Part shown: positions 17,880-28,600 of the stretch, in pieces
Layout of the letters: each line of letters starts with the position of its first letter
Position numbering within the stretch: position 1 is the first letter of the stretch
Source: Pedobacter ginsengisoli
Lineage (GTDB): Bacteria > Bacteroidota > Bacteroidia > Sphingobacteriales > Sphingobacteriaceae
Direction: 5' to 3'
Length of the DNA: 64,000 bases
NCBI RefSeq assembly: GCF_002736205.1
Contig: NZ_CP024091.1
Span: forward strand, 3,841,555 to 3,905,554
Position numbers and translations under genes: made by a program
The notes under the pieces: model-generated
What the model was told of the DNA's origin: nothing
Database searches by the model: none
Seen by the model: only the letters and a program-made list of their open reading frames with translations

Positions 17880-19874
17880 TTATTTCTTAGTTACCTTAAA
17901 TTCTGTTCTTCTGTTAAGTGCGCGGCCTTCTGGATTATCTTTTCCATTAGGTAATTCGTTAGGAGCTACGGGCCTTGTTTCGCCATAACCTCTACTTGTC
18001 ATTCTTGAGATAGGTATTCCCTTTGAAACCAAATAGTCTACGCAGGATTTTGCCCTTCTTACCGAAAGATCCATATTGTAAGCATCTGACCCTTTACTAT
18101 CAGTATGTGCACTTAGCTCAATTTCAATTTTAGGGTTATCTTCCATTATTGAGAATAAGTGATCTAGCTTACCTTTTGAATCTTCGGTTAAGGTTGCTTT
18201 ATCGAACTCATACAAAACATCCTTAAGTACTATAGGCTTATCAATTTCGTAAGGTGTTAAGCAAATATCCGGGCTAAACAAGGTATCTTTTTTTGCCAGG
18301 TCATCGTAACTAAAGTTTAGAATCTTAGAGAAGTACTTATCCTTTTCTGCTGTAAGTTTTAGCTTACGATTAGAACTTACTTTAAAAATATATTCACCTG
18401 CCTGATTTGTGGTTGTTTTAAGTGTTTGTAACGAATCAACAAGTATTATAGTTGCATCGGACAAAGGTAATTTTGTATCACAATCGTAAACGATACCTTT
18501 AACTGTAAGATATTCACGTTTTACATTAAAAACCTCCAGACAGCATAGTGATTCTCTGTCTGAACTGATATAACCTTCTGTATCAGAATTATCAGCCGGG
18601 GTATAATAAATATCATCTTTTGAGGAGTTAAAAGGATAACCAACATTGCGTGGCTCTGACCAATTAGTGAAGTCACCTTCACTTTCATAAAAATCAAAAC
18701 CACCCATACCTATTCTGCCATTGCTGCTAAAAAGTAGTTTCTTGGTTTGGGCATTATAGTATGGTGCCTGGTCATCCTCTGAAGAGTTTATCTTATTACC
18801 TAAGTTTATTGCCTGACCTAGTGATCCATCCGTTCTTAAAGGGCAATACCATAGATCGTATTTACCTTGTCCCCCAGGTCTGTTAGATGAGAAAATTAGG
18901 TAGTTCCCATCTTTAGTAACAAATGGCTGAATAGAATTAAATCCTTTAACATTTACCTGACTACCTAATTCAACAGGATCGCTCCATCCCTTATCAGAAG
19001 AAGTTAACTGATATATCTTTTTGTCTCCCTGAGCAGTCCAACTGGTAATATAAATAGCTTTTCCATTTGGATGAAAAGCCGGAGCTGCCGATTCTTTATC
19101 TAAACTGTTTAGGGCAACTTTTTTAATTGTAATGCCGCCTGTTAAAGGATTCCCGGGAGTTTCGTACACAGCATTTAAATATGGACTCTCCTTTTTTGAA
19201 ACCTTTGCATTGTTTTGATCAGTTAAAACTTGCTTTTTCCCTGCATCACCTACTGGCCTGGAAGAAGTAAAATAAAATTTACTATCCTTTATAACTGGTG
19301 TATAGTTAGATCCCTTCTGATTAATATCATTTTGAAGCTTGGTTAACTTAAACAATCTTGGATAGCGTAGTTCGAATAATGCAAACTGACAAGAAGCTAT
19401 TTCGGATTTTGTTTTTGTAACATAGGTATCATTAAGCTTATATTTTCCAGAAAATTGGTTAAATGCGGCTATTGCTTCTTCAAATTTTTGATTGGCCCTT
19501 AAAGATTCAGCATACCAGAATGTAGCAAGTACATATTTCGGATCTTTAAATTCTTTAGCCAAAGCATACCACTTCTCTGCGTCGGTAAAGTTTTTATAAA
19601 GCCTTAATGATTCGGCCAATTGAAATACGCTGTATTCGTAATCTTCCTTTTTAGGGTTATCTTGTTTTATCTTATTTGCAAAACCATAAGGAACTACAAA
19701 ACCAGCACTATCTGCTGATGATAGTTGCAAAGATCTTTTATAATATTCTGCAGCTGCGTAATACTCTTTATTTTGAAAATAGACATCCGCTACTCTCTTA
19801 CTATTGGTTACAAATTGCGCGTTTGCAGCAGCTGTAAATAAGCACAGGATCAGTAATGTTTTAAGCAGTTTCAT
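17880..19874 (-). CDS. PorE-like OmpA-family protein (TPR, PD40 propeller, CRD, OmpA C-terminal domain)
   Basis: A 664-residue protein with a signal peptide (ALTAAANAQ-like, cut near residue 19). Domain order: TPR-like helices (about 25-175); PD40/WD40-like propeller blades (about 190-460, with repeats such as FHPNGKAIYITS and FVTKDGNYLIFSSNRPGGQG); a carboxypeptidase-regulatory-like fold (about 470-540, KGIVYDCDTKLPLSDATIIL); and an OmpA domain (about 555-664, LSAHTDSKGSDAYNMDLSVR). This is the architecture described for PorE of the type IX secretion system, which anchors the machinery to peptidoglycan. It is the last gene of the adhesin-PorP operon. Inference: it is a locus-specific anchor for this adhesin rather than the core PorE. 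Confidence 0.88.
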   Translation of the reverse strand: MKLLKTLLILCLFTAAANAQFVTNSKRVADVYFQNKEYYAAAEYYKRSLQLSSADSAGFVVPYGFANKIKQDNPKKEDYEYSVFQLAESLRLYKNFTDAEKWYALAKEFKDPKYVLATFWYAESLRANQKFEEAIAAFNQFSGKYKLNDTYVTKTKSEIASCQFALFELRYPRLFKLTKLQNDINQKGSNYTPVIKDSKFYFTSSRPVGDAGKKQVLTDQNNAKVSKKESPYLNAVYETPGNPLTGGITIKKVALNSLDKESAAPAFHPNGKAIYITSWTAQGDKKIYQLTSSDKGWSDPVELGSQVNVKGFNSIQPFVTKDGNYLIFSSNRPGGQGKYDLWYCPLRTDGSLGQAINLGNKINSSEDDQAPYYNAQTKKLLFSSNGRIGMGGFDFYESEGDFTNWSEPRNVGYPFNSSKDDIYYTPADNSDTEGYISSDRESLCCLEVFNVKREYLTVKGIVYDCDTKLPLSDATIILVDSLQTLKTTTNQAGEYIFKVSSNRKLKLTAEKDKYFSKILNFSYDDLAKKDTLFSPDICLTPYEIDKPIVLKDVLYEFDKATLTEDSKGKLDHLFSIMEDNPKIEIELSAHTDSKGSDAYNMDLSVRRAKSCVDYLVSKGIPISRMTSRGYGETRPVAPNELPNGKDNPEGRALNRRTEFKVTKK

Positions 19875-19951
19875 CTGTAAGTGATTTATTTATGTTTAGG
19901 TGATCAGATGAGCTCGCATGATTAATCATGCTCGGTTCATATCGCGTTAGT

Positions 19952-20947
19952 TTATAATCTTGGACAAAAGAAGTTAGGTCCTGTAATTCCTTTTTTACTG
20001 GTAAATGAAATGGATAGTTCTAAACCTCCCTGATTGCGGGTAGCTCTACTTAAACTTGAAGTATTAAAATCATAGCTTACGCCAAAGACCATATTTTTCA
20101 AGTGCAATCCGAAGAAAGCTATTGCGGAATCATCAACTCTATAGTTAGATCCGAAAAGCAAATCAGACTCCTGATTAAGCATAAGCTGTGCATAGGCACC
20201 AATTGCTATTTCACGCGCATTACCTTGTTTCATATATAAACCATTGGGTGTAATATCAAGCACCTCTGACATCTTTATTCTGGCACCTCCATGAGCCGCA
20301 TACCTGATTGGCATACGAACACTGTTACCTAAAAACTTATCGACCGGTCTGGTAATATGACCAGCCATTGCACCTCCAAACACGTTAACTCTTTGTCCTG
20401 GGTTTCCATCAAAATACATAAACCCTGCATTCACATCTGGCACTAAGGTATTAGATGATGCAAAAGATTCGTTTATTCCAAAGTTTGGATCATAACCGGT
20501 TATTGGATTGAATTGGGCTCCCAAGGTAATCTTCGAAGGATCGAAGCTTTTATTAAGAATACCTGCCTGCAAACCAAAGTTGATCATATTTAAGCCGATT
20601 TTTCCGAAATGGATGCGGTAAGCTCCTGAAACCATTGCGCTTAGATGATTATAACTAATATCTCCAGCATTCTGGTTTAAAACCATTGCTCCGAACGCTA
20701 AGTTTTTAACCGGGGCCATATCAAATGACGCTCCCCCGGTTAAAAATGAGTTTGAAATAGTTCCCCACTGCTGTTTGGCATTCAAGGAAACCCTATATTC
20801 ACCATCCGTTACTCCGGTTAGTGCTGGGTTTAGCCATAGCGGGTGGGCGTAATATTGAGAGAAGTGAGGATCAATCTGTGCAACTACCCTTACAGCTCCC
20901 AAACTTAAAAACGCTCCTACTGCTATTATTTTAATTAGTTTCTTCAT
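19952..20947 (-). CDS. PorP/SprF-family type IX secretion outer-membrane protein
   Basis: About 331 residues, with a signal peptide ending near RVVAQ and the family's opening motif DPHFSQYYAHPLWLNPALTG. The rest alternates barrel-like strands (LSAMVSGAYRIHFG, INFGLQAGILNK). The start at 20947 (MKKLIKIIAV) gives a clean signal peptide; an ATG 18 codons upstream lies four bases from the adhesin stop. In Flavobacterium, SprF-type proteins are needed to secrete and attach type B-sorted adhesins such as SprB and are encoded beside them. The same layout here predicts that this protein serves the giant adhesin upstream. Confidence 0.92.
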   Translation of the reverse strand: MKKLIKIIAVGAFLSLGAVRVVAQIDPHFSQYYAHPLWLNPALTGVTDGEYRVSLNAKQQWGTISNSFLTGGASFDMAPVKNLAFGAMVLNQNAGDISYNHLSAMVSGAYRIHFGKIGLNMINFGLQAGILNKSFDPSKITLGAQFNPITGYDPNFGINESFASSNTLVPDVNAGFMYFDGNPGQRVNVFGGAMAGHITRPVDKFLGNSVRMPIRYAAHGGARIKMSEVLDITPNGLYMKQGNAREIAIGAYAQLMLNQESDLLFGSNYRVDDSAIAFFGLHLKNMVFGVSYDFNTSSLSRATRNQGGLELSISFTSKKGITGPNFFCPRL

Positions 20948-21004
20948 AACAAATTTGTTTTTCGAGTTTTTAGGTAAATGATTAATATTAACTGGAAACA
21001 TCTT

Positions 21005-24000
21005 TTATCTTAATAGGGTTATTGTGCCTTTTTTAGTGGTTTTAGTCCCGTCATTAAATTCCGCTTCCAGGAAATACACATACACACCATTCGGCTGTAC
21101 ATCACCTTTATACGTTCCATCCCATCCGTTCTGGATGCTTAATGATTCGTAAATAAATTGCCCCCATTGGTTGTATACACGCAACTTCATTTTTGCAATT
21201 GTATTTCCGTACACGTACAGAATATCATTCTTACCGTCGTTATTTGGAGTAAATGTATTAGGAACAAAAATTGTGTTTCCTAAAGGATTATCACTCTTCG
21301 CGGTTAAGCTTGTAGCGTCACTTAGCTGACAGTCAAGCTGACCTTTAGCTCTAACTCTTATGGTTACACTCTGATCAGGTTTTAGACCAGGAACCAGGTA
21401 AGTAGTTCCGGTAGCTCCACCAGTAACTGTCACCCACGTTACTCCGTTATCTAATGAAACTTCGTAAGCAGTAGCTCCTGGTATTGGATTCCACTGGAAT
21501 GTTATTTCAGTTGCTTTATTCTCTTTTACGGTAACAACCGGTGCATCAAGTTTACCTAGTACGGTTACTACAACTGATGTACGTGAAGTACTTGTACATC
21601 CGGTTGCATTACTACTTTCCACATAATAAGTTGTGGTGGTGGTTAATGCTGGGGCTGTAAATGTAACTCCCTGAGCAATTGAAGTACCTCCCGTTGCAGT
21701 TGTATACCAACTATATGTAAGTGCTGCATCTGGGTTGGTTACCGAAAGTGTAATACTTGTACCTGAACACAATGGACCATCAGCTCCTGATACTGCAGTT
21801 GGTGCTGTAGGAATTGGTGCAGCATTCACTTTAACTGCTGTACGGCCAGTACTTACACAAGATGCGGTTGAAGCTTCAACATAATAAGTAGTTGTTGTAG
21901 TTACGACTGGTGTAGTAAAGGTTGCACCTGTACCAACAGCGGTTCCACCGGATGCAGTTGTATACCATTTGTATGTTACTCCATTGGCTTGAGGATTTGA
22001 CACACTCAATACCGCAGGGCTTCCTATACAAGCATCTACCACTGCTGAAACTACTACCGGTGTTAGTGGTTTTGGCGAAACAGTTACAGTCACTTTAACT
22101 CTACCAGTTGCGTTTCCACAACCTGAAGCGCTTACCGCCAATACGTAGTAATCTGTATTAGCTGTTAGGGCCGGAGTAGTAAATTGTTCTCCAGTGTGCA
22201 ACAATATGCCTGCTGTTGCAGCGCTGTACCATTGATACAGTATTCCTGCTTCCGCATTTTCTATTGTCAACACAGTTGATTCGCCGCTGCATATACTTGT
22301 TCCCACGGTAGCTACATCTGGTGTTTCAGGTAGAGGATTTACCGTAATTGTAATGACTTTTGCAGTTGCTGCTGTATTTTCACATTTATTAGATGCTCTT
22401 ACAGTCACATAATAAGTTGTGGTTGCAGTTAATACAGGAGTAGTGAATTCTGCTCCGGTAAATACTGCATTGGTCAAGGTGGCATCGCTGTACCAGGTAA
22501 ATACTGGATTAATTGCAGTTGTACTGCTTGCTGTAAGTGTTGCTGTAGTACCTGCACAGAATGGTGCCCCTGCTCCTGACACCATAATATCAGATGCTAG
22601 TGCAGGTGGATTAACAGTTACAGTAACAACCTTAGCTGTAGCAGCTGTGTTTTCACATCTGTTATCGCCCCTTACTGTTACATAGTAAGTAGTAGTAGCG
22701 GTTAATACCGGGGTAATAAATTCCGCTCCGGTAAATGCTACATCAGTTAATGTAGCATCTTTATACCATGTAAATATTGGATTTATTACAGTTGTACTGC
22801 TTGCAGTTAGTTTAGCAGTTTCACCCGCACAGAATGGAGAGCCAGCTCCTGCCACATTGATATCAGCGGCTGTTGCCGGTGGATTAACTGTTACAGTAAC
22901 AACCTTAGCTGTAGCAGCTGTGTTTTCACATCTGTTATCGCCCCTTACTGTTACATAGTAAGTTTTGGTAGCTGTAAGCGTTGGGGTATTAAAGATTGCT
23001 CCGGTAAAGACTGCATTTGTTAAGGCAGCATCACTGTACCAGGTAAACACTGGGTTTGTTACTGTTATACTGCTTGCAGTTAGCCTAGCTGAAGTACCTG
23101 CGCAGAATGGAGAATCAGCCCCTGCTACATTAATATCGGCGGCTGTTGCCGGTGGATTAACTGTTACAGTAACCACTTTTGCTGAAGATGATGTGTTTTC
23201 ACATTTGTTAGATCCTCTTACTGTTACATAGTAGCTGGTAGTTGCAGTTAACACAGGTGTTGTGAATTCTGCTCCCGTGAATACTGCATTGGTTAACGCA
23301 GCATCACTGTACCAGGTAAATACAGGATTTGTGACTGTTGTAGTTGTTGCAGTCAGTTTAGCTGTTGTACCTGCACAAACTGGATCATTGGTACCAGCCA
23401 CGCTGATGTCTGAAGCAACTGCCGGAGGATTTACAGTTAAGGTAACTACCCTTGCTGTAGCAGCTGTGTTCTCGCATTTATTCGATCCCCTTACAGTTAC
23501 GTAGTAAGTTGTTGTTGCTGTTAATACAGGAGTAGTAAATTCTGCTCCGGTAAATACTGCATTAGTTAATGCCGCATCAGTATACCATGTAAATACAGGA
23601 TCAGTTACTGTTGTACTACTTGCTGTTAGTTTGGCAGTTGTTCCAAAGCATATTGGCGCCCCTGCTCCAGCCACTACAATATCAGATGCTATTGCAGGTG
23701 GGTTAACAGTTAATGTTACAACTTTAGCATTTGCTGCTGCATTCTCACACTTGTTAGCACCTCTAACGGTTACATAATAAGTTTTGGTAGCAGTAAGCGC
23801 TGGTGTATTAAATACAGCTCCAGTGAATACTACATCAGTTAATGCGGCATCACTATACCATGTAAATACCGGATTTGTTACAGTTGTACTGCTTGCCGTT
23901 AATTTGGCAATTGAACCTGCACAGAATGGTTTATCGGCTCCTATAACATTAATATCGGTTGCCAGGGCCGGTGGATTAACAGTTAATGTGATCGCTTTAG

Positions 24001-25657
24001 CTGTTGCGGCAGTATTTTCACATTTGTTAGATCCTTTAACCGTTACATAGTAGGTTTTAGTAGCTGTAAGTGCCGGAGTATTAAAGATTGCTCCGGTAAA
24101 GACTGCATTTGTTAAGGCAGCATCACTATACCAGGTAAACACTGGGTTTGCAACAGTTGTACTGCTTGCGGTTAATTTAGCTGGATTCCCTGCGCAGAAT
24201 GGTGCATCTGCTCCATCTACACTTATATCAGTAGCAAGTGCAGGTGGGTTAACAGTTAAAGTAACTGTTTTAGCCGTAGCTGCAGTATTCTCGCATTTAT
24301 TAGATCCTTTAACTGTAACATAGTAAGTAGTAGTTGCAGTAAGGGCTGGCGTTTTAAATGTTGCGCCAGTAAATGCAACGTCTGTTAAGGCCGCATCTCT
24401 GTACCAGGTAAACACAGGATTTGTAACTGTGGTACTGCTGGCAACAAGATTTGCTATTGCTCCGGCGCAGAAAGGTGTTCCCGCTCCGCTCACAGCAATA
24501 TCTGCTGCAGTTGCAGGAGGGTTTACTGTAATTGTCACAATCTCGGCGCCTGAACTTAAGTTCTCGCACTTATTAGCACCTCTAACTGTTACATAAAGTG
24601 TTGTAGATGCGTTAAGAGCAGGCGTTTTGTAAACAGCACCCTCAAAAACCTGATTAGTTAACGCAGCATCACTATACCATGTAAATATTGGATTGGTAAC
24701 AGTAGTTGTGGTTGCTGTTAATGTTGCTATTGTACCTGCACAGAATGGTGCATCGGCTCCACTTACTTCAAGATCAGCCGCTGTCGCAGGCGGATTAACC
24801 GTTATAGTTACGGCTTTGGCACCTGCAGCAGTGTTCTCACATTTATTTGCGCCTCTTACTGTTACGTAATAAGTTATTGTTGTAGTAAGTACAGGTGTTT
24901 TAAATGTTGCACCTGTAAATGCTACATCAGTTAATGCAGCATCTTTATACCACGTAAATACTGGTGATGTTACCGTTGTGCTTGTAGCTGTTAATGTTGC
25001 TTGGGCGCCAGCACAGAAAGGTGCGCTCGCTCCTGCAACAGCTATGTCAGCCGCAAGTGCAGTTGGATTTACTTCTAAAGTAATTTTGGTACGTGGTGTT
25101 GTATTTACACATGAATTACCATTTACTGCTTCTACATAGAAGTCATGTTTCCCTACAGACAAGCTTGCAGGGGTTGTATAAGTATCGGTATTTGAAGCCA
25201 AAAGGCTGCCACCTGTTAATGCGTCGTACCAGTTGAAGGTTACGCCTGTTACAGGATTCACTTTTAACGCTACCGGAGTATTCGGACAAGTTGTTGCAGG
25301 ATTTCCTGTTGCAGCAACTGGAGCATCTGGTGATGCAAGGATGGTAACTGTTACCTTCGTTTTGGCACTTTGACAGCCATTACGTAATGCGGCCACGAAG
25401 TAATCATATGTTCCTGCCGCAAGTGTAGGGTCAGTGGCTAAACTCACGCCATCTTTACCGGTTAAGTACTCAGTTCCTTTATACCATCTATATACAATAC
25501 CAGCAATTGGATTTTTTACAGATAAGGTAGCTGATGTGCCAGCACAAGCACTAACTGTTGCGCTTTGAACAGTTGGAGCAACAATAGCACGCTGAGCATA
25601 GTTAAAATCAAGCGTATTTAGCACTGAAGCAAGACCTGATCTTATTCTTAACTCCAC
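21005..25657 (-). CDS. Giant adhesin, C-terminal part with T9SS type B sorting domain
   Basis: The open frame is 1550 residues from an internal ATG, but the true protein almost surely continues from 25648-36648 across a frameshift at 25696-25700. It holds CHU_C-associated Ig-like domains. Two unlike copies come first, then ten tandem 91-residue repeats (residues 197-1106) built on PVFTWYSDAALTNAVFTG and TYYVTVRGSNKCEN, then three further Ig-like domains. After a fibronectin-like segment (TEITFQWNPIPGATAYEVSL) comes the T9SS type B C-terminal domain, beginning IFVPNTFTPNNDGKNDILYV and ending KGTITLLR. The sorting domain would direct export and surface attachment. Four bases separate its stop from the longest form of the PorP frame, so they are cotranscribed. 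Confidence 0.9.
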   Translation of the reverse strand: MELRIRSGLASVLNTLDFNYAQRAIVAPTVQSATVSACAGTSATLSVKNPIAGIVYRWYKGTEYLTGKDGVSLATDPTLAAGTYDYFVAALRNGCQSAKTKVTVTILASPDAPVAATGNPATTCPNTPVALKVNPVTGVTFNWYDALTGGSLLASNTDTYTTPASLSVGKHDFYVEAVNGNSCVNTTPRTKITLEVNPTALAADIAVAGASAPFCAGAQATLTATSTTVTSPVFTWYKDAALTDVAFTGATFKTPVLTTTITYYVTVRGANKCENTAAGAKAVTITVNPPATAADLEVSGADAPFCAGTIATLTATTTTVTNPIFTWYSDAALTNQVFEGAVYKTPALNASTTLYVTVRGANKCENLSSGAEIVTITVNPPATAADIAVSGAGTPFCAGAIANLVASSTTVTNPVFTWYRDAALTDVAFTGATFKTPALTATTTYYVTVKGSNKCENTAATAKTVTLTVNPPALATDISVDGADAPFCAGNPAKLTASSTTVANPVFTWYSDAALTNAVFTGAIFNTPALTATKTYYVTVKGSNKCENTAATAKAITLTVNPPALATDINVIGADKPFCAGSIAKLTASSTTVTNPVFTWYSDAALTDVVFTGAVFNTPALTATKTYYVTVRGANKCENAAANAKVVTLTVNPPAIASDIVVAGAGAPICFGTTAKLTASSTTVTDPVFTWYTDAALTNAVFTGAEFTTPVLTATTTYYVTVRGSNKCENTAATARVVTLTVNPPAVASDISVAGTNDPVCAGTTAKLTATTTTVTNPVFTWYSDAALTNAVFTGAEFTTPVLTATTSYYVTVRGSNKCENTSSSAKVVTVTVNPPATAADINVAGADSPFCAGTSARLTASSITVTNPVFTWYSDAALTNAVFTGAIFNTPTLTATKTYYVTVRGDNRCENTAATAKVVTVTVNPPATAADINVAGAGSPFCAGETAKLTASSTTVINPIFTWYKDATLTDVAFTGAEFITPVLTATTTYYVTVRGDNRCENTAATAKVVTVTVNPPALASDIMVSGAGAPFCAGTTATLTASSTTAINPVFTWYSDATLTNAVFTGAEFTTPVLTATTTYYVTVRASNKCENTAATAKVITITVNPLPETPDVATVGTSICSGESTVLTIENAEAGILYQWYSAATAGILLHTGEQFTTPALTANTDYYVLAVSASGCGNATGRVKVTVTVSPKPLTPVVVSAVVDACIGSPAVLSVSNPQANGVTYKWYTTASGGTAVGTGATFTTPVVTTTTTYYVEASTASCVSTGRTAVKVNAAPIPTAPTAVSGADGPLCSGTSITLSVTNPDAALTYSWYTTATGGTSIAQGVTFTAPALTTTTTYYVESSNATGCTSTSRTSVVVTVLGKLDAPVVTVKENKATEITFQWNPIPGATAYEVSLDNGVTWVTVTGGATGTTYLVPGLKPDQSVTIRVRAKGQLDCQLSDATSLTAKSDNPLGNTIFVPNTFTPNNDGKNDILYVYGNTIAKMKLRVYNQWGQFIYESLSIQNGWDGTYKGDVQPNGVYVYFLEAEFNDGTKTTKKGTITLLR
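22340..25069 (-). repeat. Array of ten 273-bp (91-residue) tandem repeats
   Basis: Ten consecutive Ig-like units, each exactly 91 residues and marked by the Cys pair FCAG...NKCEN. The period of 273 bp holds through the array with no broken unit. Units differ by scattered substitutions, so the array is older than the 2511-bp duplication upstream, though neighbours share stretches such as TAADINVAGA. Confidence 0.9.
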
Positions 25658-28600
25658 TCCATCAAACTGTTTCTGTGGAACGAAAGAAAGTATTGCCCCC
25701 TGTCTCCGCTAAGCAGTTCCAGGTGAACGATCGGATTGCTAACAACAATCATATCATTGTTACTAACCCCTGCTTTAAGTGTTGTCAATTCAACAGATGA
25801 TAAAATTGCAAGAGACAATAATTTACCAGGAGAACTTACACGAACACGAAGTGTATCACCAACATTAGATAGACCTGTGAAACCAACTTTTTGATAAACC
25901 GAAGCACCTAATGCACCAACTGGCATAACAAATGAAGAAGCACTTTCTGCATTATCATCTATTGCTTTTTCTGGATTGAACACCCCTGTTAGTATACCCA
26001 AACCATCAACACCATATCCAAGATCAACAGTTGCTGCTTCACAAGGGATGTCCGTCGGAGATGCATTTGGAGTAACAGTTACTACAACAGATGCTCTGGC
26101 TGAAGCCGGACATCCTGCCGCTAACTCTGCAGTTACATAGAAAGTTCTTGTTATATCAACCGTACCTGTATTTACTAATGGATCTGTTGTATACTCAGCC
26201 GTAGTAGCAAGAACTGTTGTTGAAGTTGGTGAATCATACCATTTAAACAATGCACCCGCTGTACTTGAGGTAGCAGTAAGAATGGCACGAGAACCAGATC
26301 TAACGGTAACTGAGGCAGGGGTAATTACTGGTTTATCCAATGTACCTACCTTAATGGTAGCACTTGCTTTTGCCGATTCAACTAAACAGCTATTAACCGC
26401 AGACACGGAATAGCTACTAGCTGCCGTAACTCCTGTTACTGTAAAGGTTACTCCATCTTTACCAGCCTGATATACGTTATTACTATCGTACCATTTATAA
26501 ATAATTCCGGTAAGTGGATTGCTAACAGCTAAAGTAACATCATTACCCGAGCAGGTATTGATATCGTTAGCTACCAGAACAGGTGTTTGAGGAGCAGGTG
26601 TAACTGTAATATTTACAGCAGTTCTATAACTTGTACAACCAGAGGCCGTATTAGCTTCAACAAAATATCTTGTATTAGCAGTTAAAGCAGGTGTAGTGAA
26701 ACTAGTTCCATTTGCCTGGAAAACACCTGTTGCATCGTACCATTTATATGTGATACCTGCCTTAGGGTTTTGTACTGTAAGTGTAGCTGTTTGAGAAGCA
26801 CAAGCTGTAATATTAGGTACAGTTACTTCAGGAGCTACAGGAACACGTTGTGCATAATTTACATCAACAGTAGTCAATACTCCTGCAAGACCTGAATTTA
26901 CACTCACCTCAATTTTATTAAACCTCTTAGTTGGCACAAATGAAACTAAAGCTTCGGTGTTTCCACTTAACAATTCCACACGTACCAGAGGATCGTTTAT
27001 TGCTAAACCATCATTGTTATTTGTATTATTATCATAAGTACCTACACGAATGCTTGAAAGAATGCCCAGTGAAAGTAATTTTCCAGGAGCACTTAACAAT
27101 ACACGAACAGTATCGCCAATATTAGATAAGCTGGAATAGCCCAAACGCTGATAAACTGATGCGTTTAATGCTCCTACTGCAAGAACCAAAGAAGATCCGG
27201 TTTTGGTATTGTTATCTATAGCTAATTCCGGATTAAATACTCCTGAAAGAAGCGCAACACCTGTTACTCCGTGCTCTTCTAAAGTTGGAGCTTCGCAAGG
27301 AACCGGATTCGGACTACCGCCACCATTTACATTAATTGTTACCTGAACTCGGCTCGGTGCAGAACATCCTGTAGCGTTTGAAATTGCCTCCAGGTAATAG
27401 GTAGTTGTTGCAGTAAGCGGTGGGGTTACATAAGTTGGTCCCGTTGCTATAGCAGTGGTTGAAGTAGCCGAAGTATACCACTTGAATGTAACATTTGCAT
27501 CGGTAGAGGTTGCCGTCAATATAGCAGTCTGACCTGGGTTAATTGTAGTTGCAGATGCCTGAATTTGTGGAAGTACCGGAAGTGGATTTACACTCACAGC
27601 AACAGCCGTACGTGTTGCACTTACACAAGTACCATTCGCTGCTTCAACATAATAAGTTGCATTTGCGGTTAATGCTGGCGTTGTAAATATTGCACCAGTG
27701 AAAATTGGGGTTCCGCCTGTTGCGGCAGTATACCATTTATAGGTTGTACCTGTTACCGGACTTGTAACTGGGATCACTGCTGAAGACCCTGAACAAATAG
27801 GAGCAACTGCAGCTACCACTGGTTTGGCCGGAGCAGTAGTTACTGTAACTGTAACAGGAATACGTGTTTTATTTGCACAGCTTCCTTTACTAACTTCTAT
27901 ATAGTAAGTTGTATTTGTAGTTAATACAGGAGTTGTAAAGTTTTCTCCAGTATGAACTAAAGTTCCGCCTGTGGCTTCAGTGTACCATCTTAAAGTTGTT
28001 CCACCATTTGCGGCCGCAGAAAGAACTGTTGCAGATCCTGAACAGATTGTTTGGCCGGATGCAGAAACAGTTGGATTTGGATAAATCACTTCGGCTCCGT
28101 AAATACGCAGATTTACCAAGGCTGATACAAGTCCTGAAACTCTAACTTCTACTCTATCGTAAATTCCGGTTGCCGGTAGGGTCGCCGAGAATCTATTACC
28201 ACTCAAAAGTTTTAGATATAGTAATGAAGAGTTAAGATCATAGGTTTTAACAACTGATGTACCGTTCATTATTCTTACCTGAATACCGCCTAGCACCGTT
28301 ACGTCGGTCAGGCCAGTAGGAGTTTCAAGATCCAGACGGATACTGTCGGTTGCAGCACCTGAAGTTGGGAACAATAATCTTTGATAGCCAGAACCAGCAA
28401 CACCAACTGGAAGTGCTATTGAAGTATAATTTGTGAAATTATTGTCAACAGAATTACCTGGATCAACTATTGCACACAACAGACAGATGCCCTCGATGCC
28501 ACTTTGTTGGCTATTTGCAGCATTACAGTTTGGATTAACAGGGCCTCCAACTACGGTAACCGTAACTGGAACTCTTGCCGAGCTAACGCAGCCGGTAGCG

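Noticed and set aside
22419..24050. Regular open frames of about 88 residues on the plus strand spaced by 273 bp
   Set aside because: They are mirror images of the ten Ig repeats on the other strand; composition follows the coding strand and no start signals are present.
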